The notes: generated by a model from the sequence alone, not told the origin. Counted from the first letter of the stretch, positions 42,963 to 51,572 are shown. The stretch: DNA of 64,000 bases from Bacillota bacterium (GCA_030019365.1 JASEFA010000002.1:245525-309524), one strand, 5' to 3'. A program made the numbers and translations.

Positions 42963-44024
42963 TCAGCGGGGCGCGCACCTCTTCCTGCTCATGGCGACAC
43001 CCGATGAACCGATGTAGACCAGGTGGTGTCCCGCCCTGGCAGGTGAAGGACACCCTGTCATGACCATGGCGGTCAACAGCTCATCCCGGAACCGCTCCAG
43101 GGCCAGCCGGACGCCCTCTCCCCGGCCTCCGATGGCGGCTATGGCCAGGGGCCGCCCCACCAGGACGGCATCGGCACCCAGGGCCAGGCACTTGAGGACA
43201 TCCCCGCCCGTCCTGATCCCACCGTCCACCAGCACCGCCAGCCTGCCCTTCACCGCGCGAGCTATGGCGGGCAACACGTCAGCGGTGCCGGGCGTGTCGT
43301 CCAGCACCCTCCCCCCGTGGTTGGATACCACGATGGCAGCGCACCCCGCCCCGGCTGCCAGCTCGGCTTCGTCCGGGGTCATGATGCCCTTGGCCACGAA
43401 GGGGACCCCCACCGACTCCACCAGCCGGGCCAGCTCCACTGCGGGCATGGGACCCACCCGTTCCCCGGCCCGCCTCATCATGAGGATTCCGGCCGCATCC
43501 ACGTCCACACCCACCGCCGCCGCCCCGGCTTCCACCGCACGCAGTAACCTGTCCCGCACCACCTCTTCCGGCAGAGGCTTCGCTATCACGATGACCCTCC
43601 CCGGATACAGCCGGGCTGCGTTGAGGCTGGCCGCAAACGTCTCCGGGGCCGGACCGTCACCGACGAACGTCACCGTACCCGCGGCGACGCACCCTTCCGC
43701 GAAGCTTCCCGCCAACTCCTCCTCCGTGATGATTCCCCGGAAGTTCACCACCGCTCCCGCCACCGGGGCCCCCATGACCGGAAGGGCAAGGGGGATGCCG
43801 AGCACCTCCGTGGCCGGGGCCGGCTCGGACACCGTGTGCAGGCAGCGCAGGTTAAGCTGCCAGGAGGCCAGGGCCCGGTAGTTATTGATGAAGGACCTTC
43901 CGGTACCGATCCCTCCCATACCGGGCACCTGGCCTGCACATGCCACCCCGTTACATTCCCGGCACACCCGGCACTCGGGCCCCAGCAACCGGCGAGCCCT
44001 GTCCCGCACCTCTTCCAGGGTCAT
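42963..44024 (-). CDS. FMN-dependent 2-hydroxyacid dehydrogenase family protein
   Basis: The 353-residue TIM-barrel flavoprotein is related to lactate oxidase and lactate monooxygenase. It has the family's AIVVSNHGGRVLDDTPGTADVLPAI (active-site His near residue 240), LAVLVDGGIRTGGDVLKCLALGADAVLVGRPLAIAA, and KGIMTPDEAELA. An N-terminal cysteine cluster (CRVCRECNGVAC, residues 19-30) is not part of classical lactate oxidase and may bind a metal or cluster. ATG 44024 follows GGGGAAGGG. It lies 106 bp after the 2-oxoacid oxidoreductase beta gene. Confidence 0.85.
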   Translation of the reverse strand: MTLEEVRDRARRLLGPECRVCRECNGVACAGQVPGMGGIGTGRSFINNYRALASWQLNLRCLHTVSEPAPATEVLGIPLALPVMGAPVAGAVVNFRGIITEEELAGSFAEGCVAAGTVTFVGDGPAPETFAASLNAARLYPGRVIVIAKPLPEEVVRDRLLRAVEAGAAAVGVDVDAAGILMMRRAGERVGPMPAVELARLVESVGVPFVAKGIMTPDEAELAAGAGCAAIVVSNHGGRVLDDTPGTADVLPAIARAVKGRLAVLVDGGIRTGGDVLKCLALGADAVLVGRPLAIAAIGGRGEGVRLALERFRDELLTAMVMTGCPSPARAGHHLVYIGSSGVAMSRKRCAPR

Positions 44025-44044
44025 AACCCTTCCCCTCAACTAAC

Positions 44045-44075
44045 GTTGCAACTGAGGTTGCAGCCGATGGTTGCA
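44045..44075. promoter_or_regulatory. Three GTTGCA direct repeats upstream of the FMN dehydrogenase
   Basis: GTTGCA occurs at 44045-44050, 44057-44062 and 44070-44075, spaced 12 and 13 bp, and the first is part of the palindrome GTTGCAAC. They lie 21-51 bp upstream of the FMN dehydrogenase start (minus strand), a good operator position. A further GTTGCA lies at 48225-48230, upstream of the formyltransferase-like gene. Confidence 0.4.
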
Positions 44076-44129
44076 CCCACCTTCGCCGGCCGCAAAGGGT
44101 TTTCCTTCCTGCCGGGGGAACCGCGGGCG

Positions 44130-45062
44130 CTACCGCCGGCCGGCGCGGGCCAGGAGCTCCTCCCACTCGCGGTCGACTTCCGCCTGCAGCTCGGCCAGCA
44201 TCCCCTCGTTGCCGGGAGCGAAGAAGTGAGAGAAGCGGCCCTGCTTCTTGAGCCACTCGGACACCGGCTTCTTCTCCCGGGGCACGTAGCTGACGGTCAC
44301 TTTCCCCCGCTCCACCTCGTAGAGTGGCCAGTAGCAGGTCTCCACCGCCAGGCGGGCCATCTCGATGGTCTCCTCCTCCGGGAAGCGCCAGCCCCGCCAG
44401 CAGGGGGAGATCACGTTCAGGAAGGAGGCACCGTCGGCGTCCACGGCCTTCTTCACCTTGCGCATGAGGTCGCGGAAGTTGTGGGGCGAGGCCTGCGCCA
44501 CGTAGGCGGCGTTGTGGTCGGCGGCGATGGCGGTGAGGTCCTTGCGGTGCTGCACCTTGCCCTTGTAAGCCGACCCCACGTGGGTGGTGGTGGTCCAGGC
44601 CCCGAAGGGGGTGGCACCCGAGCGCTGGATGCCCGTGTTCATGTAAGCACCATTGTCGTAGCACACATACAGCATGCGGTGGCCGCGCTCCAGGGCCCCG
44701 GAGAGGGCCTGGAAGCCGATGTCATAAGTGCCCCCGTCGCCCCCGATGGCCACCACGGCCACGTCGAAATCTGCGGGCAGGTCCCCCCGCCGCTTGCGCG
44801 CCTTGAGCGCCGCCTCGACCCCGGAGGCCACCGCCGCCGCGTTTTCGAAGGCGTTGTGGTAGTATGGGGTTTTCCACGCCGTGTAGGGGAACACCACCGA
44901 GGATATCTCCAGGCACCCGGTGGGCTGGACGATCACCACCGGCTTGCCCGCGCCCAGCATGACCTGCTTGGCGATGGTGGGGGCGGCGCAGCCATCGCAC
45001 AGCCGGTGCCCCGACGTGAGGGGCGAGCCCCGGGTGGCCAGCTCCTTCAGGTTCACCGACAT
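44130..45062 (-). CDS. porB: 2-oxoacid:ferredoxin oxidoreductase, beta subunit
   Basis: The 310-residue subunit carries thiamine pyrophosphate and a cluster. Cysteines in HRLCDGCAAP (residues 22-25) and a later Cys in VIQPTGCLEI fit the PorB cluster. The TPP motif reads GDGGTYDIGFQALSGALERG with CYDNGAYMNTGIQRSG. It oxidatively decarboxylates a 2-oxoacid to acyl-CoA, reducing ferredoxin. Pyruvate is most likely from similarity, but branched-chain substrates are possible. Start ATG 45062 overlaps the alpha stop by one base. Confidence 0.9.
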   Translation of the reverse strand: MSVNLKELATRGSPLTSGHRLCDGCAAPTIAKQVMLGAGKPVVIVQPTGCLEISSVVFPYTAWKTPYYHNAFENAAAVASGVEAALKARKRRGDLPADFDVAVVAIGGDGGTYDIGFQALSGALERGHRMLYVCYDNGAYMNTGIQRSGATPFGAWTTTTHVGSAYKGKVQHRKDLTAIAADHNAAYVAQASPHNFRDLMRKVKKAVDADGASFLNVISPCWRGWRFPEEETIEMARLAVETCYWPLYEVERGKVTVSYVPREKKPVSEWLKKQGRFSHFFAPGNEGMLAELQAEVDREWEELLARAGRR

Positions 45063-46249
45063 CAGTTCCACCCCCTCAGGTCCAGGTAGTTGACCGCCCG
45101 GTCCACCTTGCCCGCCTCGGCCACCTGGCCCAGGTGGGTGAACACCCGCGCCACCGATGCGGCGGGCACATCCCGGCCGCCCAGACCGTAGATGTAGTTG
45201 ATCACGGGCAGGAGGACGCCGCGGGTGTGGAGGGCCGCCCGCACCTCGCCGAAGACGGGGCCGCCTTCGCCACCCTGGGTGCCCGCCCGGTCCATGACCG
45301 CCACTGCCTTTTTCCCCTGCAATGCCCCCACGATTTCGTCGGCGGGGAAGGGGCGGAAGCACCTGATGCGGAGCGTGCCGGCCCGGATGCCCCGCTCGCG
45401 CAAATCGTCCACCACAGCCCGGGCGGTACCGGCGGTCGACCCCAGCACTACCAGGGCCAGTTCGGCGTCCTCCAGGCGATAGAGGTCGAGCAGGCCGTAG
45501 CTGCGGCCGAAGCGCTCGCCGAACTCGCACCCCACCCCTTCGATGACCGCCCGGGCCCCGTCGGTGGCCAGCCACTGGGCGTACTTGTGCTCGAAGTGGA
45601 ACTCGGGCGCCACCAGCGCCCCCAGGGCGGGGGGATGCTCGAGGTCGAGCAGGTCCACCACCGGCTGGAAGGGCCCCACGAACTCCCGCACCTGCTCGTC
45701 GTCCAGGAGTTCCAGCCTCTCCACCGAGTGGCTGAGGACGAATCCGTCCAGGTTGACCATCACCGGCAGCATGACCTGCGGGTGCTCGGCAATGCGCACG
45801 GCCTGGATGACGGTGTCGTACACCTCCTGCACGTTCTCGCAGTAGAGCTGTATCCAGCCCGAGTCCCGCGACCCCATGCTGTCGGAGTGGTCACAGTGGA
45901 TGTTGAGGGGGGCGGAGAGGGTGCGGTTGACGTTGATGAGCACAATGGGCAGGCGGTTGCCGGCCGCGATGTAGAGCACCTCATGCATGAGGGCCAGTCC
46001 CTGTGAGGAGGTGCAGGTGATGGTACGGGCGCCGGCCGCAGACGACCCACAGCAAGCGGACATGGCGCTGTGCTCCGACTCCACCGCCACAAATTCTGTG
46101 TTCACCAGGCCGTCCGCCACGAACTCGGCGAACCGTTCCACGATTTCCGTCTGGGGGGTGATGGGGTATGCCGCCACCACGTCGGGGTCGATCTGGCGCA
46201 TGGCCTCGGCGGTGGCGCCGTCCCCGGTGAGTCCAATGAGCCTGGGCAT
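45062..46249 (-). CDS. porA: 2-oxoacid:ferredoxin oxidoreductase, alpha subunit
   Basis: The 395-residue alpha subunit supplies the pyrimidine-binding half of the TPP site: GDGATAEAMRQIDPDVVAAYPITPQTEIVERFAEF, with EHSAMSACCGSSAAGARTITCTSSQGLALMHE, INVNRTLSAPLNIHCDHSDSMGSRDSGWIQLY and MLPVMVNLDGFVLSHSVE, all matching PorA. The start follows AAAGGAGGAGAACG. It is the third gene of the porG-porD-porA-porB string. Confidence 0.92.
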   Translation of the reverse strand: MPRLIGLTGDGATAEAMRQIDPDVVAAYPITPQTEIVERFAEFVADGLVNTEFVAVESEHSAMSACCGSSAAGARTITCTSSQGLALMHEVLYIAAGNRLPIVLINVNRTLSAPLNIHCDHSDSMGSRDSGWIQLYCENVQEVYDTVIQAVRIAEHPQVMLPVMVNLDGFVLSHSVERLELLDDEQVREFVGPFQPVVDLLDLEHPPALGALVAPEFHFEHKYAQWLATDGARAVIEGVGCEFGERFGRSYGLLDLYRLEDAELALVVLGSTAGTARAVVDDLRERGIRAGTLRIRCFRPFPADEIVGALQGKKAVAVMDRAGTQGGEGGPVFGEVRAALHTRGVLLPVINYIYGLGGRDVPAASVARVFTHLGQVAEAGKVDRAVNYLDLRGWN

Positions 46250-46270
46250 CGTTCTCCTCCTTTCCGCCGC

Positions 46271-46615
46271 CTAGTAGGCGCCGCCCTCGGCCATGTTCAT
46301 GGCGCCCTTGACCGGGCACTCGCGGGCGCAAATGCCGCATCCCTTGCAGTGATCCTTATCGACGCCCACCACCTTCTGCTCCCGCACCACGATGGCATCG
46401 TCGGGGCAGTAGAGCCAGCATATCATGCAGCTCGTGCACCTCGCAGGATCGTGAATGGGCCGGCGTGTGCGCCAGCTTCCCGTCCTGTACTCCACGGCGT
46501 TGCCCGGTTCCACCAGGATGCCCCCCAGGGGGATCTCGAGCCACGCGGGCAACCCCCGGGGAGGAGCGGCGATCTTGCTTCCGGCTGCCAGCTTGCTTTC
46601 CGCCAGTTCGCTCAC
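46271..46615 (-). CDS. porD: 2-oxoacid:ferredoxin oxidoreductase, delta (ferredoxin) subunit
   Basis: The 114-residue ferredoxin-like subunit has two 4Fe-4S motifs, CTSCMICWLYCP and CKGCGICARECP, and the N-terminal PorD strand EYRTGSWRTRRPIHDPARC. It carries electrons from the TPP site to external ferredoxin. It overlaps porG by four bases and sits 21 bp before porA. Confidence 0.92.
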   Translation of the reverse strand: MSELAESKLAAGSKIAAPPRGLPAWLEIPLGGILVEPGNAVEYRTGSWRTRRPIHDPARCTSCMICWLYCPDDAIVVREQKVVGVDKDHCKGCGICARECPVKGAMNMAEGGAY

Positions 46616-47184
46616 CCCACCTGCACCTCCTCGTACGCGCGCCTGATGGCCCGCAGGTTGGCCTCCACCACCGGGGGCTTGAAGCGGGCGCCCATGCTCT
46701 CCTTGAACTCCGCCAGCACGTTGTCGATGCCCACCACCCCGGTGATGCGGGACAGGGCACCCACCATGGGCGTGTTGGGGATGGGACGCCCCAGTTCTTC
46801 ACTGGAAATGCGCGTGGCATCCACCGCCGCCACCCGCACGCCCCCGTCCTTCACCCCCAGCGCCCGGCGCAGTTCCTCCACCGGGCCGGCGTAGTTCACC
46901 ACCACGGTGCCGCCCGGCTTCAGGCCGGCCAGCACGTCCACCTGGCCCAGCAGGGTGGGATCCATCACCGCCACCACGTCCGGTTCCACCACCGCGCAGT
47001 GCAGGTGGATGGGGCACGGGCTCACCCGGGTGAAGGCCACGATGGGAGCCCCCATGCGCTCCGTCCCGAACTGGGGGAAGGCCTGGAAGTACTTGTTCTC
47101 CCGCAGGGCCGAAGCCGCCAGGAAGCGGGAGGCCAGCACCGCCCCCTGTCCACCCCGGGCGTGCCACCTGATCTCGATCGCCAT
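46612..47184 (-). CDS. porG: 2-oxoacid:ferredoxin oxidoreductase, gamma subunit
   Basis: The 190-residue subunit begins IEIRWHARGGQGAVLASRFLAASAL, the hallmark of PorG, and includes FPQFGTERMGAPIVAFTRVS. It helps bind coenzyme A. Start: ATG 47184, with AAGGAGG 11 bases upstream; ATG 47193 is in frame but too close to that site. It follows the formyltransferase-like gene by 58 bp. Confidence 0.9.
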   Translation of the reverse strand: MAIEIRWHARGGQGAVLASRFLAASALRENKYFQAFPQFGTERMGAPIVAFTRVSPCPIHLHCAVVEPDVVAVMDPTLLGQVDVLAGLKPGGTVVVNYAGPVEELRRALGVKDGGVRVAAVDATRISSEELGRPIPNTPMVGALSRITGVVGIDNVLAEFKESMGARFKPPVVEANLRAIRRAYEEVQVG

Positions 47185-47242
47185 CTCCGCCATCTCCTCC
47201 TTCCCTCGCAAGCATCTCTGCACTCCGGCGCGGCTGCGGAGG

Positions 47243-48190
47243 TCAATCGCCCAGGCGCTGGCCGGGGGCCAGTCCCATCTGGGCCGCGTACTCCGCCGCC
47301 GGAAGCTTGGGACCAGCTTCCGCACCCAGCCTCTTGAGCAGCACCACCTCCTCACCGGTCGCCACCAGCACGCCGGCCGGTGACACCTGCAGGATCTGAC
47401 CCGGCACCCCCTCTGTCCCATCCCCGGCCGCCCCCGCGGCGGGAGCGGCACCGGGAAGGGCAGACTCCCACACCTTCACCTTCTGGCCGCTCCGGGTGGT
47501 CCACGCCCCCGGCCGGGGGGCGGCACCGCGGATCAGGTCGTGGATGCGGTGAGCGGGCTGCGACCACTCAATGCCCGCGTCGCTTTCCTTGATCACGGGC
47601 TGGAAGGAGGCCAGGGCCTCGTCCTGTTTGGTTCGGGGAGCCCTGCCCTCCCGGATGAGCCGGACCGCCTCCGCGATCATCTCCACGCCCAGGGGGAACA
47701 GCTTGTTGTAGTACAGGGAAGCCGAGGTGTCGTCGGGCCCGATCTCTACCCGTCGCTGCAGGATGATGTCGCCGGTGTCCACACCCTCGTCTATGTAATG
47801 GATGGTGACACCGGTCTCCTTTTCTCCGTAAATGATGGCCCAGTTGATGGCGGTGCCGCCCCGGAACCCGGGCAGCAGGGAGGGGTGGTAGTTGATGCCC
47901 CCCAGCCGGGCCAGCTCGATGAGGCGGCGGGGCACGAACTCGGTGACGTAGGCCAGTACCAGCAGGTCGGGAACAAGGCCCCGCACCCACTCGTACACCC
48001 GGTTGCCCTTCAGGTTGCGTGGCTGCAGGCAGGGGATACCCCGCTCATCCGCCAGCTCCCGCACCGGATTGGGCTTACCCCCCGGTACCTCCGGGACGGT
48101 AATGACGCCGACCACCTGCTCACTCTGGTTGAGCAGGGCCTCCAGGGAGGCACGCCCGAAAGCCTCCTGACCGATCATGATTACGCGCAT
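47243..48190 (-). CDS. Formyltransferase family protein (Fmt paralogue)
   Basis: The 315-residue protein has the two-domain layout of methionyl-tRNA formyltransferase. The formyl-transfer domain shows the Asn-x-His...Asp active site as GGINYHPSLLPGFRGGTAINWAI and DEGVDTGDIILQ. A C-terminal OB-like domain follows (PRPGAWTTRSGQKVKVWE). Its N-terminus, MRVIMIGQEAFGRASLEALL, differs from housekeeping Fmt, and it heads a 2-oxoacid oxidoreductase operon rather than sitting with def or rsmB. It may formylate another amine, or be a substitute Fmt. Start ATG 48190 behind CGGAGGG. Confidence 0.78.
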   Translation of the reverse strand: MRVIMIGQEAFGRASLEALLNQSEQVVGVITVPEVPGGKPNPVRELADERGIPCLQPRNLKGNRVYEWVRGLVPDLLVLAYVTEFVPRRLIELARLGGINYHPSLLPGFRGGTAINWAIIYGEKETGVTIHYIDEGVDTGDIILQRRVEIGPDDTSASLYYNKLFPLGVEMIAEAVRLIREGRAPRTKQDEALASFQPVIKESDAGIEWSQPAHRIHDLIRGAAPRPGAWTTRSGQKVKVWESALPGAAPAAGAAGDGTEGVPGQILQVSPAGVLVATGEEVVLLKRLGAEAGPKLPAAEYAAQMGLAPGQRLGD

Positions 48191-48204
48191 ACCTGTTTCC
48201 CTCC

Positions 48205-48221
48205 GTACCGTACTGTGAAAC
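48205..48221. promoter_or_regulatory. Candidate IclR-type operator, site B
   Basis: On the minus strand this reads GTTTCACAGTACGGTAC, 15 bp upstream of the formyltransferase-like start. It shares the GTTYCACA half with sites A and C and would sit over the promoter of the por operon. Confidence 0.45.
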
Positions 48222-48253
48222 AGGGTTGCAATTCGGGGGCAAAAAGGGGCGCC

Positions 48254-49069
48254 TCAAGCGCCTTCTCCGTTGAAGCCCAGCCGGCGGGAAATGCGCAGGG
48301 CCGTGGCCCTCACCATCTGGGCCACCTCCCCGATGCGCTCCCGGCTCAGCCTCACCGCCGGACCCGACACGCTCAAAGCTGCCACCACCTCCCCCCGGTA
48401 GTTGCGCACCGGTGCCGCCACGCACCGGATGGCCTCCTCGTGCTCGGTGTCATCCACGGCGTAGCCCTGGGCCGCCACCCGGCGCAGGTGGTCCTTCAGT
48501 TGCTCCGGGTCGGCGATGGTGTTGCTGGTGTACCGGGTGAGCCCGCGGGTGGCAATGATGCGGTCCCGCTCCGGTTCGGGCAGGTGGGCGAGCAGAACCT
48601 TGCCCATGGCGGTGCAGTGAGCGGGTGCCCGCTTCCCCAGTTCCGAGTACATGCGCACCGTCTGGGGGCTCTCCACCTTTTCGATGTATACCACCTGACC
48701 TTCGTCGAGGATACCCAGGTGAGTCGTCTCCAGCGTTTGATCGACCAGCTCCTGCAACAGGGGACGGGCCTCCTGCCGCAGCTCCATGCTGTTGAAGAAC
48801 CAGGAACCCAGCTCGAAGACTTTCAGCCCCAACCGGTACCTGCCCGTGTCTCCGTCGCGCTCCACGTAACGGCGTTTTCCCAGCGTAGACAACAGGCGGT
48901 GGACCGTGCTCTTGTGGAGCCCCAGCTGGTGAGAGAGATCCACCAGGCGCGCGGGCTGCCTGTGGGCGGCCAGCGCCTCCAGCACATCCAGCGCCCGCTC
49001 CAGTGCCTGCACACCACGGGGCCCGTCTTGTTCCCTCAGGGCCTTCGCCACCCTTCCTCGCTCCGTCAC
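48254..49069 (-). CDS. IclR family transcriptional regulator
   Basis: The product of about 271 residues has an N-terminal winged helix (GVQALERALDVLEALAAHRQPARLVDLSHQLGLHKSTVHRLLSTLGKRRYVERD) and the IclR effector domain (GKRAPAHCTAMGKVLLAHLP, GYAVDDTEHEEAIRCVAAPVRN, AALSVSGPAVRLSRERI). IclR proteins sense small carboxylates or aromatics. GTG 49069 is chosen because it gives the usual length and leaves operator site C upstream; GTG 49051 and GTG 49114 are alternatives, none with a strong ribosome site. It is divergent from the LutB-LutA fusion and adjacent to the por operon, so it probably controls both. Confidence 0.9.
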   Translation of the reverse strand: MTERGRVAKALREQDGPRGVQALERALDVLEALAAHRQPARLVDLSHQLGLHKSTVHRLLSTLGKRRYVERDGDTGRYRLGLKVFELGSWFFNSMELRQEARPLLQELVDQTLETTHLGILDEGQVVYIEKVESPQTVRMYSELGKRAPAHCTAMGKVLLAHLPEPERDRIIATRGLTRYTSNTIADPEQLKDHLRRVAAQGYAVDDTEHEEAIRCVAAPVRNYRGEVVAALSVSGPAVRLSRERIGEVAQMVRATALRISRRLGFNGEGA

Positions 49070-49107
49070 CAATGCATTCGACGGGTTGCGCCCGACTCCT
49101 TCTTTGC

Positions 49108-49124
49108 GTTCCACACTGTAAGAC
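49108..49124. promoter_or_regulatory. Candidate IclR-type operator, site C
   Basis: GTTCCACACTGTAAGAC lies in the divergent iclR/lut region, about 40 bp upstream of the chosen iclR start. Its first nine bases (GTTCCACAX) match site A at 42857. Confidence 0.45.
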
Positions 49125-49281
49125 CACGACCCACACCGAGAACCGCGAGGCCTCACCGCAGGGAGGGCAGCGCCCCGGCAAGCCAGCGCGCAAGGACGGC
49201 GGGCCACGGCGCTACAGCGGCCGGCGCAGGAACACGGCGCCGGCGGGGCGAATCCTTGCCACAATCACGCCACGGGCGGTG

Positions 49282-51507
49282 ATGCGAGAGGTGACCGCAC
49301 CCTCTTCCGAGCGGGTCAGAGAAGCCCTGGCCAACCAGACGCTGCGCGGGGTCTTGGGTCGTTTCGCCGACGCGTTCGTGGTGTCGCGGCAAGAAGTCTT
49401 CGCCGGGTATGACTTCCCCGCCCTGCGGGATCAGGTGGCCGCCATCAAGGATCGGGCCATGGCCCGCCTGCCTGAGCTGGCCGACCAGTTCGAACGGGCG
49501 GCCCGCAGCCGGGGCATGATCGTCTTCCGCGCCCCCGACGCCCGCAGTGCCGTCGATTACGTGGTGCGGCTGGCCCGGGAAAAGGGAATCAGCCGTGCGG
49601 TCAAGTCCAAGTCCATGGCTTCCGAGGAGATCGACCTCAACCCCGCCCTGGCGGCCGCCGGAGTGCACGTGGTGGAAAGCGACCTGGGCGAGTGGATCAT
49701 CCAGCAGTTGGGCCAGCGCCCATCCCACATGGTGATGCCCGCCCTGCACCTGAACCGGGACCAGGTGGCCTCCGTGTTCAGCCGGGTCCTCTCGCGGCCC
49801 GTCGAGCCCGACATCGCCGCCATGGTGCGGGCGGCGCGCGGCCGCCTGCGGGACGAATTCCTGAGCGCGCAACTGGGGATCTCGGGGGCCAACGCCGCGG
49901 TGGCCTCCACCGGGACCCTGGTCGTCCTCACCAACGAGGGGAATGGTCGTCTCACCACCACCCTCCCCCCCGTGCACGTAGCCATCGTGGGCTACGAGAA
50001 GCTCATCCCCACCATGGCCGACCTCGTCCCCATCCTGCGCATTCTGCCCCGCAATGCCACCGCCCAGCATCTCACCAGCTACGTCACCATGATCTCAGGG
50101 CCCAGCCCCTCCCCGGCCGGCCCCAGAGAACTGCATGTCATCCTCCTCGACAACGGCAGGCTGGAGCTGGCCCAGGACGGTACTTTCCGCATCCTGCTGC
50201 GCTGCCTGCGGTGTGCGGCCTGCCTGAACGTATGCCCGGTGTTCGCCCTCGTCGGGGGACACGTTTTCGGAGGAAGTGCCTACACGGGAGGCATCGGCAG
50301 CCTGCTCACCGCCTTCCTGCCCGGAGGAGCGGCCAGCCTGGCCCTGGCCGACAGAGCCCAGTCCCTGTGCACGGCCTGCGGAGCGTGCCTGGATTACTGC
50401 GCCTGTGGATTGCCCATACCGGAGCTCATCCTGGAACTGCGCCGGCGGCTGGCCCGTACCCGTCCCCCGGCCCCCAGCGATCGCCTGGCGGCGGCCATCA
50501 CCGCGCACCCGGCCCTGCTCCGCGCCGCCCTGGGCGCCGCGCGGGTGGCCTCCCTGCCCCTGCAGCGGCAGGGCACCACCCTTGCTGGCCCCCTCTTCCG
50601 CGAAGCGACCTCGTTCCGTGCCCTACCCGCCCTAAGGCCGCCCCTGGCCTCCCGGCTGCCCGACGCAGTGCGCTCATCTCGCCGGGAAGAGCCCCAGTAC
50701 AGCCGGCACCGGGGCGAGCCCGGCGAGGGTCCAGCCGAGCGGGTCAAGACGGTCGCCTTCTACTCCGGCTGCCTGGTCGAGCACGTGTACCCTGAAATCG
50801 GCCGGGCGGCCATGGAAGTCCTGAGCCGGGCCGGCTTCCGGGTGGCGTATCCCCGTGGCCAGGGCTGCTGCGGCGCCCCGGCCATATACACCGGGCAGGA
50901 TGCCACCCGGGCCGCCCGATACAACATCGGCCGCCTGCTGGACTCCGGGGCCGATGCCGTGGTGACCTGCTGCCCCACCTGCGCGGTGGCCCTCAAGCTG
51001 GACTTTGCCCGCATCCTGGCGGGGGACTCCCGCTGGGAGGAGCAGGCCCGGGCCCTGGCGGACCGGACGTACGAGTTCACCCAGTTTCTGGCGTCCCGCG
51101 ACATGCTTCCCGCGGCACCACACCCGCGCCACATCGCGCCCGCCACGGCCAGCCGGGACACCACCGGGCCCGCTCTTACGGTGACGTATCACGATTCCTG
51201 CCACCTGCGCTACCGCCTGGGCGGCGCTCAGGCGCCCCGCCGGCTCCTGACCTCGCTGCCGGGATACACCTTCCGGGAGATGTCCCACGCCGACCGCTGC
51301 TGCGGATTCGGGGGCACGTACTCCTTCAAGCAACCCGCCGTGTCAGCGGCGCTGCTGGGGCAAAAACTCGACTGGGTAGCCCAGGCCGGCGCTGAAGTGG
51401 TGGCGGTGGCCTGCCCGGGCTGCCTCCTGCAGCTGCGGGGCGGCCTGCGCCGGCAAGGGTCCACCGTGCGAGCGGCCCACATCGCCGAGCTACTGCTACC
51501 GCCGTAG
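49282..51507 (+). CDS. LutB-LutA fusion: L-lactate/2-hydroxyacid utilisation iron-sulfur protein
   Basis: The 741-residue protein joins two usually separate Lut subunits. Residues 1-300 are the LUD domain of LutB (GISGANAAVASTGTLVVLTNEGNGRL). Residues ~300-400 carry two ferredoxin motifs, CLRCAACLNVCP and CTACGACLDYCACG; the latter lacks the usual final proline. Residues ~490-740 are two CCG domains as in LutA (GQGCCGAPAIYTG, CCPTCAVAL, CHLRYRLGG, DRCCGFGGTYSFKQP). A Pro/Ala-rich linker joins them. LutABC oxidises L-lactate to pyruvate; no LutC is seen here. The start at ATG 49282 has only GGGCGG upstream. Confidence 0.87.
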   Translation: MREVTAPSSERVREALANQTLRGVLGRFADAFVVSRQEVFAGYDFPALRDQVAAIKDRAMARLPELADQFERAARSRGMIVFRAPDARSAVDYVVRLAREKGISRAVKSKSMASEEIDLNPALAAAGVHVVESDLGEWIIQQLGQRPSHMVMPALHLNRDQVASVFSRVLSRPVEPDIAAMVRAARGRLRDEFLSAQLGISGANAAVASTGTLVVLTNEGNGRLTTTLPPVHVAIVGYEKLIPTMADLVPILRILPRNATAQHLTSYVTMISGPSPSPAGPRELHVILLDNGRLELAQDGTFRILLRCLRCAACLNVCPVFALVGGHVFGGSAYTGGIGSLLTAFLPGGAASLALADRAQSLCTACGACLDYCACGLPIPELILELRRRLARTRPPAPSDRLAAAITAHPALLRAALGAARVASLPLQRQGTTLAGPLFREATSFRALPALRPPLASRLPDAVRSSRREEPQYSRHRGEPGEGPAERVKTVAFYSGCLVEHVYPEIGRAAMEVLSRAGFRVAYPRGQGCCGAPAIYTGQDATRAARYNIGRLLDSGADAVVTCCPTCAVALKLDFARILAGDSRWEEQARALADRTYEFTQFLASRDMLPAAPHPRHIAPATASRDTTGPALTVTYHDSCHLRYRLGGAQAPRRLLTSLPGYTFREMSHADRCCGFGGTYSFKQPAVSAALLGQKLDWVAQAGAEVVAVACPGCLLQLRGGLRRQGSTVRAAHIAELLLPP

Positions 51508-51572
51508 CCGTCAGGAGGCTCACCCCCACTAGCGGCCCCGCCCCCCACCGCCCAGACGAGGCCCCCGCTGGC

